From NCBI GenBank assembly GCA_903832165.1, contig CAILAQ010000819.1, positions 1-5,087 of the forward strand: a DNA stretch of 5,087 nucleotides, given 5' to 3'. Shown piece by piece: positions 1 to 5,087 of this stretch (position 1 is the first letter of the stretch; every line of letters starts with the position of its first letter). The translations under genes and the position numbers were made by a program. The DNA comes from an uncultured Bacteroidota bacterium (GTDB lineage Bacteria > Bacteroidota > Bacteroidia > Bacteroidales > UBA12481). Under the pieces are notes generated by a model, which saw only the letters and a list, made by a program, of their open reading frames with translations, did no database searches and had not been told where the DNA came from.

Positions 1-10
1 AATCTGAATT

Positions 11-1333
11 TTAAAGACTGGTAGAGAAATCACCTGCTGTTTTTAATCCATAGGCAAAGTAAAGGGGGACAAATTCGAGTTTCTGTTCGGGAAGCTTTTC
101 GAAATTTGCACCTGATAGGACAAATCCTTTTGGACAATCGGGATAAGTTTTAAGAAATAAATGCAAACTCCTAAGTTTACCGGAGGGTCCGCTTTTTACT
201 TCAATCGGATAGATTTTGCCATTTTTATCTATCAGGTAATCAACTTCAGCCAGACTGCTTTTCGCCTGGCGCGACCAATAATACAGGTCCTGTCCTGCCG
301 ATAAAAATTCCTGTCCGATGAATTGTTCCGCTATGGCACCCCGGTATATTGCCAGCAGATCATTGGAAAGCATATCAATATCCGGAGAAAGATTGTTCAG
401 TGATCTCATTAATCCGATATCTGTCAACAGGGTTTTAAATACTTTCTCCGAGGCTGTTGAAGCAAAGGGCAACCCTGATCCTGATGCTGCTGATATTTTA
501 TAAAAAACACGTGCAGAACATAATAGATCATATGCTTTAGTGATGGTTGGATTAGTGAAGCCCTCGGCCAAATGTGCATATTTGGTTTGCCGACCAACCT
601 TTGCCGCCACAGACGAAAGAACGCTCATAAGGCAACGCTTGTCGGAGTATGGTGCATATTTCGAAAAGTCCTGTCGGAAAGCATGAACAAGATCATTTTG
701 AACTTCAAAAACGGCGGTCATACTTCCTGAGTCAGCATAAGTTTTCACACACTCAGGCATTCCCCCGATAAATAAGTATTTCCGGAGCTCGTCCATTAAA
801 CGATCATGAACAGCTTCAGACTGCGGTTTTGGATTGGTCAAAATGATATCGGCAAGTATGGGTTGATTGGTCGCCCATAAAAATTCCCCAAAATTCATTG
901 GGTACATGTGAACCGTCTGGACTCTTCCAACTGGAAAACTGATATCCTGCAAAGCAAACTCCAAAAGCGATCCTGCGGCAATTACATGCAAATCCGGCAA
1001 TTGCTCATAAAAGTATCTTAATGCCATGATGGCTTTGGGACATTCCTGAATCTCATCAATAAAGAGAAGGTCGTTTCCGGGAGTTATCCGGGTGTTCAAC
1101 AGGACCTCCAATTCTTCTAGAATTCTCCTGGCATCGAGGTTGGGTTCAAAAACCCGGTGCCAGTCAGGATGTTTTTCCAGATCTACTACAATAACTTGTC
1201 CAGGAAAAAAGGCTTTTCCAAAATCGACAATCGACCATGATTTGCCCACCTGCCTGGTTCCCCGTACAATCAAGGGCTTGATGGTTTCTTGATTTTTCCA
1301 GGTCAGAAGCTGATCGGTGATTAGTCTTTTCAT
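11..1333 (-). CDS. AAA_14 / DUF4143 family ATPase with a nuclease-like C-terminus
   Basis: This is a 440-residue ATPase of the AAA_14 plus DUF4143 class, common in Bacteroidota and archaea but without a settled function. Visible in the sequence are a Walker A loop GTRQVGKS at residues 25-32, Walker B LLFIDEIQ with D93 and E94, a sensor-like AAGSLLEF at 119-126, and the MYPMNFGEFL stretch that normally links the ATPase to DUF4143. The C-terminal part has TDIGLMRSL (304-312) and GAIAEQFIG (from 332). It then has EVDYLI followed by PIEVKSG, giving D365, E378 and K380, the spacing expected of a PD-(D/E)XK nuclease-like core. Length and N-terminus (MKRLITDQLLTWK) fit the family, so the ATG at 1333 is probably right. 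It has its own promoter and no evident tie to its neighbours. DNA binding or cleavage is inferred from the motif only. By eye, sampled lines are lower in GC (about 38-48%) than the next gene (about 53-57%), which may mean transfer. No signal peptide is visible, so it is probably cytoplasmic. Confidence 0.9.
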   Translation of the reverse strand: MKRLITDQLLTWKNQETIKPLIVRGTRQVGKSWSIVDFGKAFFPGQVIVVDLEKHPDWHRVFEPNLDARRILEELEVLLNTRITPGNDLLFIDEIQECPKAIMALRYFYEQLPDLHVIAAGSLLEFALQDISFPVGRVQTVHMYPMNFGEFLWATNQPILADIILTNPKPQSEAVHDRLMDELRKYLFIGGMPECVKTYADSGSMTAVFEVQNDLVHAFRQDFSKYAPYSDKRCLMSVLSSVAAKVGRQTKYAHLAEGFTNPTITKAYDLLCSARVFYKISAASGSGLPFASTASEKVFKTLLTDIGLMRSLNNLSPDIDMLSNDLLAIYRGAIAEQFIGQEFLSAGQDLYYWSRQAKSSLAEVDYLIDKNGKIYPIEVKSGPSGKLRSLHLFLKTYPDCPKGFVLSGANFEKLPEQKLEFVPLYFAYGLKTAGDFSTSL

Positions 1334-1356
1334 AGTTTGCCTTTAAAATTACAATG

Positions 1357-1388
1357 CAAATATAATACTCTGCCTTTAATTTTACAAA
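1357..1388 (-). promoter_or_regulatory. Bacteroidota-type promoter of the ATPase gene
   Basis: Read on the minus strand, this short intergenic stretch has TTTG (1385-1388), a 20-base spacer, then TATATTTG (1357-1364). That is an exact match to the Bacteroidota -7 consensus TAnnTTTG with a -33 TTG at near-usual distance. Transcription would begin around 1350, leaving a leader of roughly 15-20 nt before the ATG. The leader contains only a weak AAGG as ribosome-binding sequence. The promoter lies wholly between the two genes, so the ATPase can be expressed apart from the upstream DUF6807 gene. Confidence 0.7.
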
Positions 1389-1400
1389 CCTTATTCTGTT

Positions 1401-2411
1401 TTAGTCTTTGAACTTCTTGGCCAGTTCATTGATCTCGGCATCGGTGAGATCGCCGCCGATGACAATCTTATATCTGAAAATAATATGCTCGCCGGGATTG
1501 ATGGTGATCTTAACCGGGGTGGTGTTCTTATCGAAATTGCGGCCACCGAGGTTATTGGTGGCAAACAGGCCGTAGCCCCGTGCATGCGACCAAGCCGGAT
1601 AGTTAGGGTTTTTAGGATGATCGAATACCACGATCGTGATCACCTCACCCTTGTTTGTTGCTCGCAAAGCCACCCATGGACTCCGGGTCGACCAGACCGC
1701 GCTGCCTGTATCCCCCTTTGCATTCCGGTAAACACCGTTGACTCCATCGTTATTCAGCACCGGCACCACCGTTTCTTTCCCGCTGGCATCCAAGAACTTC
1801 TCGGCTTGAGTAGCCGGCTCTTCGAAAGCACGGTCGACCCTCAACCCGAGCAGCCCCTCCTTGTTTTCATTGAAAGTAACTTGCTGAACCGCCGTCAGGT
1901 CCGACGTGCGCTCGATGGTCCGTTGGTCACCGGTACCTGAAAAAACAAAAGTGGTCACTTCGTTTATAAGAACCTTTCCATTGAAATCTACCCAGTCGGA
2001 GCTCGCAACCAGCTCCCCTTTCCGGGGATTCTCCGATACCACTTTCCGGAATTTTATGGATCCGTATTTCGGTTTCTCTGAGGCTTCGATGGCAAAGGAA
2101 TTGTTCCAGAAATCAAGCCCGTTTACATTGCCGAAATTCAGCCAGAGTCCAACCTGATGAGGATGGTCTGTCCGCTCAAAGGGCCTTGGATTCAGAGGGT
2201 AACCACGGGTAATAAATTTCCCCGAGGCACTCATGATCGGGTACAGCGCTTGTTTCTCCATATTGTCAGGATAGATAAATGCCGTAAAAAGCTTCCCGCC
2301 AATCAGCACATCAATCTTCTTTTCACTATCGAGATTTTTAAACGTAATTCTTTGCTGCTTTTCGCCAAAGGTTAGCAACGACAGCATAAAACTGAATATC
2401 AGTATCTTCAT
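1401..2411 (-). CDS. DUF6807 (PmoA-like) family secreted protein
   Basis: This 336-residue protein belongs to the DUF6807 family, often labelled 'methane oxygenase PmoA' in databases. The label is misleading, because the family is unrelated to membrane methane monooxygenase and is found mostly in Bacteroidota and Planctomycetes, often near glycan-degradation genes. The N-terminus, MKILIFSFMLSLLTFG followed by EKQQ, looks like a short Sec signal peptide without a lipobox cysteine, so a periplasmic location is likely. Family hallmarks are DHPHQVGLW (82-90), GNVNGLDFW (94-102), and near the end FDHPKNPNYPAWSHARGYGLFATNNLGG (263-290, with H265, H276 and R278 as possible site residues). The length is near normal and the frame is intact. 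It begins 119 bp after the prfB stop; that gap is filled by the 8-bp repeat array and shows no good promoter, so cotranscription with prfB is possible. No Shine-Dalgarno precedes the ATG. The substrate is unknown. Confidence 0.88.
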   Translation of the reverse strand: MKILIFSFMLSLLTFGEKQQRITFKNLDSEKKIDVLIGGKLFTAFIYPDNMEKQALYPIMSASGKFITRGYPLNPRPFERTDHPHQVGLWLNFGNVNGLDFWNNSFAIEASEKPKYGSIKFRKVVSENPRKGELVASSDWVDFNGKVLINEVTTFVFSGTGDQRTIERTSDLTAVQQVTFNENKEGLLGLRVDRAFEEPATQAEKFLDASGKETVVPVLNNDGVNGVYRNAKGDTGSAVWSTRSPWVALRATNKGEVITIVVFDHPKNPNYPAWSHARGYGLFATNNLGGRNFDKNTTPVKITINPGEHIIFRYKIVIGGDLTDAEINELAKKFKD

Positions 2412-2442
2412 ATTGTCTCAATAATTACACTAACCTGATTAT

Positions 2443-2530
2443 CAAATTAGCAAATTAGCACATTTTCAAATTGGCACATTGGCACATTGGCACATTAGCA
2501 CATTAGCAAATTGTCTAATTGGCACATTGA
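2443..2530. repeat. Array of eleven 8-bp tandem repeats (consensus CACATTAG/CACATTGG)
   Basis: Exactly 88 bases divide into 11 units of 8 with no insertion or deletion. In plus-strand order they are CAAATTAG, CAAATTAG, CACATTTT, CAAATTGG, CACATTGG, CACATTGG, CACATTAG, CACATTAG, CAAATTGT, CTAATTGG, CACATTGA. The array ends at the base before the prfB stop codon (TAA on the minus strand, 2531-2533) and fills most of the gap to the DUF6807 start. The same unit recurs at 3666-3697 (inverted) and 3787-3818. The function is unknown. It has no hairpin of its own and so does not look like a rho-independent terminator. Confidence 0.93.
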
Positions 2531-3623
2531 TTAAAGTACTTTCCCAAACTCCATCAAAAAGGCCTTGATAAATCCATTGAGTTCGCCATCGAGCACGGCT
2601 TGCGGATTGCTGGTCTCGAATCCGGTGCGAAGGTCCTTCACCATTTTATAAGGGTGCAGTACATAGGAGCGGATTTGTGAGCCCCACTCGATTTTCTTTT
2701 TGGTGGCCTCCACTTTCTGCCGTTCCTCCATGCGCTTACGCAGTTCGATAGCAAACAGTTCAGAACGCAATAACCGGATGGCATTCTCCTTATTCTGCAG
2801 CTGACTGCGCGATTCACTGTTTTCTATGATGATGCCGGAAGGCCCGTGCTTCAGTCGCACTGCGGTCTCCACCTTGTTAACGTTCTGACCGCCTGCCCCA
2901 CCTGAACGATAAGTATCCCAGGTAATATCAGCCGGATTGATATCGATTTCGATGGTATCATCTACTGCAGGTGACACAAATACCGACGCAAAAGTGGTAT
3001 GGCGCTTATTGTTAGAATCGTATGGTGATAAGCGAACGAGCCGGTGAACTCCGTTTTCCGCTTTCAGATATCCGTATGCATATTCTCCAACGAATTCGAG
3101 AGTTACCGATTTTACTCCTGCCTCATCGCCAGCCTGAAAATCGATCTCTTTTACTTTATATCCGTTGATTTCTCCCCAGCGGATATACATTCTCATGAGC
3201 ATACCGCACCAGTCGAGACTTTCGGTGCCGCCTGCCCCCGAATTGATTTTCATGATGGCCCCGAGAATATCCTCCTCTTTACGAAGCATATTCCGTGTTT
3301 CCAACTCCTCAATGAGGGCAAGGGTGTCAGTGTATTGCTTGTCGACATCTTCCTCCGAGGCTTCGCCCTCCTTATAGAAGTCGTATAGTATCTGCAGATC
3401 ACCGGCAGCTGACATCACCTGATCATACGCCTTGACCCAGCTGTTGAGCACCCGGATTTGCTTCATATGTTTTTCTGCCTCTTTGGGATTATCCCAGAAA
3501 CCCGCGAATTGGGTTTTCTCTTCCTCTTCCTTTAGCTGAATCTTCTTGTTATCGACGTCAAAGGAACCTCCTGAGCGCTGCGCCGCGCTCAACCATCTCT
3601 TTCACCTGATCGAGGGTTATCAT
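2531..3623 (-). CDS. prfB: Peptide chain release factor 2, made by programmed +1 frameshift
   Basis: RF2 recognises UAA and UGA stop codons on the ribosome and triggers peptide release. Translation starts at ATG 3621-3623 ([10 protein letters not shown]...LRRFL, 21 codons), meets TGA at 3558-3560, and must shift +1 after CTT to continue with GAC at 3557-3559. The joined product is 363 residues, against 365 in E. coli. Visible motifs are [15 protein letters not shown] (128-142), [13 protein letters not shown] (191-203) with the stop-recognition tripeptide as SPY (199-201), and the peptidyl-transferase GGQ at 244-246 within [12 protein letters not shown]. The 45-residue distance between tripeptide and GGQ equals that of E. 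coli. Ser240 stands where E. coli K-12 has Thr246. The body-frame ORF can be extended to a TTG at 3592, but that start would remove the conserved leader and is an artefact. The gene has its own promoter at 3641-3669. Regulation is expected to be autogenous: low RF2 slows termination at the internal UGA and favours frameshifting. Confidence 0.96.
3557..3572 (-). promoter_or_regulatory. prfB: RF2 programmed +1 frameshift site
   Basis: On the minus strand the bases read AGG AGG TTC CTT TGA C. The Shine-Dalgarno-like AGGAGG (3567-3572) sits 3 nt before the slippery CTT codon (3561-3563), followed by the TGA stop and a C, the weak termination context. The known E. coli site is AGG GGG TAT CTT TGA C with identical spacing. 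Slippage of the CUU-decoding tRNA to UUU lets GAC be read next, giving ...RRFL-DVDNKK.... Confidence 0.96.
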
Positions 3624-3640
3624 AATAATTTAATTTCGGA

Positions 3641-3669
3641 CAAAAGTACCTTTTTACTTAATTAGTCAA
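3641..3669 (-). promoter_or_regulatory. Bacteroidota-type promoter of prfB
   Basis: On the minus strand, TTG (3667-3669), an 18-base spacer and TACTTTTG (3641-3648) match the -33/-7 pattern with an exact TAnnTTTG. Transcription would start near 3635, so the leader before ATG 3623 would be only about 10-14 nt and has no Shine-Dalgarno. The -33 TTG falls inside the last unit of the inverted 8-bp repeat array. Confidence 0.7.
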
Positions 3670-3697
3670 TGTGCTAATATGCTAATATGCTAAGTGA
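3666..3697. repeat. Inverted copy of the 8-bp repeat, about four units
   Basis: Read on the minus strand, the units are TCACTTAG, CATATTAG, CATATTAG and CACATTGA. The terminal unit CACATTGA is the same as the last unit of the array at 2443-2530, and both are followed shortly by TTAA. This copy lies in the divergent region, overlaps the prfB -33 element, and is opposite in orientation to the copy at 3787-3818. Confidence 0.85.
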
Positions 3698-3714
3698 CAA
3701 TTAAAGAAAGGAAG

Positions 3715-3761
3715 TTATTCTAAAAATAAATAGAATAAAAAACTGAACATTGCAATTCAGT
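3715..3761. other. Two small inverted repeats in the divergent intergenic region
   Basis: TTATTCTA (3715-3722) pairs perfectly with TAGAATAA (3731-3738) across an 8-base loop. ACTGAA (3742-3747) pairs with TTCAGT (3756-3761), also across 8 bases, around the palindrome ATTGCAAT. Both lie in AT-rich DNA between the two facing repeat arrays. They could be operator sites or RNA hairpins in the leader of the NamZ-like gene, or chance in AT-rich sequence. I find no clear TAnnTTTG promoter for the plus-strand gene in 3698-3816. Confidence 0.4.
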
Positions 3762-3786
3762 ACATTATTTCCATTAAAGCTATTCT

Positions 3787-3818
3787 TAAATTAGCACATT
3801 AGCACATTAGCATATTAT
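3787..3818. repeat. Direct copy of the 8-bp repeat reaching the NamZ-like start codon
   Basis: The units are TAAATTAG, CACATTAG, CACATTAG and CATATTAT. The last unit supplies the AT of the ATG start codon at 3817-3819. The array occupies the whole position where a ribosome-binding site would lie, and no Shine-Dalgarno is present. Its unit TAG at 3808-3810 is in frame with the gene and closes off any upstream extension. Confidence 0.88.
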
Positions 3819-4935
3819 GAGAACCGGCTTGGATAATTTGCTCCTTTCATCAGAAGTACAAAGTCTGGCTTTAGGGAAGATTGCGTACCTCGGCCATGCA
3901 GCCTCGGTTTCATGGAGGATGGAAAATGGGCTTGATGAGATGATTGGACTTTTTGGGAAGCGTGTGATCAAGGCATTCGGACCGCAGCACGGGTTCGGAA
4001 CGGTGGTACAGGATAATATGATCGAGACCTCGCATGCACTTCATCCCGCCTGGAAAATTCCTGTTTACAGCTTATATGGCGAAACCCGCAAGCCGACAGA
4101 TGAAATGCTTGACGGTATTGATACCCTGATTATCGATCTGCAGGATGTGGGTACGCGCGTGTACACTTATATATGGACCCTTTACCTCACGATGGAGGCT
4201 TGTCTGGGCAAGGATATCCGGATCGTGGTTCTCGACCGGCCTAACCCTATCGGTGGAATAAATATTGAAGGCAATCTGCCTGATCCGGATTGGTATTCGT
4301 TTGTCTGCCTGGCCCCAATTCCGATGAGGCACGGAAAAACCATCGGTGAAATGGCTGTATGGTTTAAGGAATTGAACCATTGGGATCTTGATTTGCAGGT
4401 TGTCCCAATGACCGGTTGGGAGCGGACCATGCTCTGGAAAGATACCGGTCGCTTATGGGTAAACCCCTCCCCCAACCTGCCGACTGCCGAAGGATGCCTG
4501 GTATATCCCGGCACGGTTATGTTAGAGGGAACAGTACTTTCGGAGGGTCGCGGGACGACCAGAAGTCTGGAACAGTTTGGTCATCCGGCTATTGACCCGT
4601 ATTACCTCAGGAAAGAACTATTAAAATATCTGAAGGATAATAACCTGGAGGGCATGGTATTACGACCGGTTCATTTCCAGCCGGCCTTTCACAAATTTGC
4701 CGGAGTACTTTGTGGCGGATATCAGATCCACGTTATCGATCCTGATTTATTTCAGCCCTGGAAAACCATGCTGTATATATTGAAATTTCTTTATCACCAT
4801 ACCGATATCCGGCCATTCTGGAGCGAAAAGCCGTATGAATATCAGTTTGATGGGTTGGCGATTGACTGGATTAACGGCACCTCGACCATAAGAAAGTGGA
4901 TTGAAGAAAGTAAGAAGGTTGAGATTCCAATTTAG
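3817..4935 (+). CDS. NamZ-like DUF1343 protein (predicted exo-beta-N-acetylmuramidase), no signal peptide
   Basis: Members of this family (DUF1343, GH171, typified by Bacillus subtilis NamZ/YbbC) remove N-acetylmuramic acid from the non-reducing end of peptidoglycan fragments. The 372 residues carry the family blocks in order: GPQHG (55-59), YGETRKPT (87-94), DLQDVGTRVYTY (107-118), LDRPNPIGG (139-147), IPMRHGKTIGEMA (168-180), PSPNLPT (217-223), and YPGTVMLEGT through LSEGRGTTRSLEQFG (230-255). The start MRTGLDNLL matches the usual beginning of the mature domain, and an in-frame TAG at 3808 excludes a longer N-terminus. The protein therefore has no signal peptide and should be cytoplasmic, perhaps acting on imported muropeptides. 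The C-terminus (...GTSTIRKWIEESKK) stops at TAG 4933-4935, short of the family's usual end. In-frame readthrough would restore an EFRNYRSKYL-like tail. I assign the family firmly but the reaction only by homology. Confidence 0.92.
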   Translation: MRTGLDNLLLSSEVQSLALGKIAYLGHAASVSWRMENGLDEMIGLFGKRVIKAFGPQHGFGTVVQDNMIETSHALHPAWKIPVYSLYGETRKPTDEMLDGIDTLIIDLQDVGTRVYTYIWTLYLTMEACLGKDIRIVVLDRPNPIGGINIEGNLPDPDWYSFVCLAPIPMRHGKTIGEMAVWFKELNHWDLDLQVVPMTGWERTMLWKDTGRLWVNPSPNLPTAEGCLVYPGTVMLEGTVLSEGRGTTRSLEQFGHPAIDPYYLRKELLKYLKDNNLEGMVLRPVHFQPAFHKFAGVLCGGYQIHVIDPDLFQPWKTMLYILKFLYHHTDIRPFWSEKPYEYQFDGLAIDWINGTSTIRKWIEESKKVEIPI

Positions 4936-5087
4936 AATTCCGAGTTCCGAAATTACAGATCCAAGTATTTGTGAAGTATAACAGATTTGAACGAAGAGTT
5001 GTAATTCCCGCGAAAGCGTTCTTACAGAAGGCATCCAACCTGGAATTCCTTTTCTGTCATCCTCGCGTATTCTAAGATAAAACCAAA
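4936..5087. other. Downstream non-coding tail with a small inverted repeat
   Basis: I see no gene here apart from the possible 12-codon readthrough tail of the NamZ-like frame (4936-4971, ending at TGA 4972-4974). ACAGAA (5024-5029) pairs with TTCTGT (5052-5057), and GG/CC pairs further in with a two-base bulge. No T-run follows, so it is not a clear rho-independent terminator. GTAATTCCCGCG (5001-5012) and GTCATCCTCGCG (5056-5067) match at 9 of 12 positions, and CGCGAAAGCG (5009-5018) is a minimal GAAA-loop hairpin. This may be a decayed intergenic repeat element; confidence is low. Confidence 0.35.

Noticed and set aside
1485..1940. 151-codon plus-strand open frame opposite the DUF6807 gene
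   Set aside because: It is antisense to a well-supported gene, has no recognisable domain, and looks like a shadow of the codon usage on the other strand. The other short frames inside the four genes were rejected for the same reason.
1401..2411. Methane monooxygenase subunit, as the PmoA label would suggest
   Set aside because: The protein has a signal peptide and no multiple membrane segments. It matches the soluble DUF6807 family, for which the label is a misnomer.
2443..2530. CRISPR array
   Set aside because: The unit is only 8 bp and directly tandem, with no spacers and no cas genes nearby.
2443..2530. Promoter for the DUF6807 gene inside the repeat array
   Set aside because: Minus-strand CTAATTTG keeps TTTG but has CT instead of TA at the conserved first positions, and it recurs as part of the repeat, so I do not call it.
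3560..3592. TTG at 3590-3592 as the start of RF2
   Set aside because: It gives an unrelated N-terminus ([11 protein letters not shown]), whereas the other frame encodes the conserved leader from ATG 3623 and a textbook frameshift site.
5024..5057. Rho-independent terminator of the NamZ-like gene
   Set aside because: The stem is short and bulged, and no T-run follows it.

Overview
The window looks like chromosomal DNA of a Bacteroidota (Bacteroidetes) species of moderate GC. Three things point there. Two promoters fit the phylum-specific pattern (TTG at -33, TAnnTTTG at -7). Start codons have little or no Shine-Dalgarno sequence upstream. The proteins (a Bacteroidota-type RF2 with SPY in place of SPF, a DUF6807/PmoA-like secreted protein, a NamZ/DUF1343 protein and an AAA_14-DUF4143 ATPase) are typical of the phylum. 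I cannot name the species.

Layout: three genes lie on the minus strand and one on the plus strand, separated by a divergent intergenic region at about 3624-3816. Reading leftward from that region come prfB (peptide chain release factor 2, 3623 to 2531), a secreted DUF6807-family protein (2411 to 1401) and an ATPase with a nuclease-like C-terminus (1333 to 11). Reading rightward is a NamZ-like (DUF1343, GH171-type) protein without a signal peptide (3817 to 4935). The last 150 bases hold no gene I can support.

The best-supported unusual feature is that prfB is split across two frames. A 21-codon leader starting at ATG 3623 ends at an in-frame UGA, and the body of RF2 continues in the +1 frame. 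The junction AGG AGG TTC CTT TGA C has the geometry of the classical RF2 autoregulatory frameshift site. The full product is 363 residues. A plain ORF caller would instead start the gene at a spurious TTG at 3592.

The second notable feature is an 8-bp tandem repeat, consensus CACATTAG, in three intergenic places. There are 11 in-register units directly after the prfB stop, about 4 units (inverted) at the prfB promoter, and about 4 units running into the start codon of the NamZ-like gene. The last two face each other across the divergent region and could pair.

Third, the NamZ-like frame stops at a TAG. In-frame readthrough would add NSEFRNYRSKYL, which resembles the usual family C-terminus. 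This suggests a recent nonsense mutation, a sequence error or readthrough.

The genes do not form an obvious pathway. RF2 is a housekeeping gene, the DUF6807 and NamZ-like proteins suggest handling of glycans or peptidoglycan, and the ATPase appears to be an independently transcribed accessory gene. I see no new multi-gene system here.
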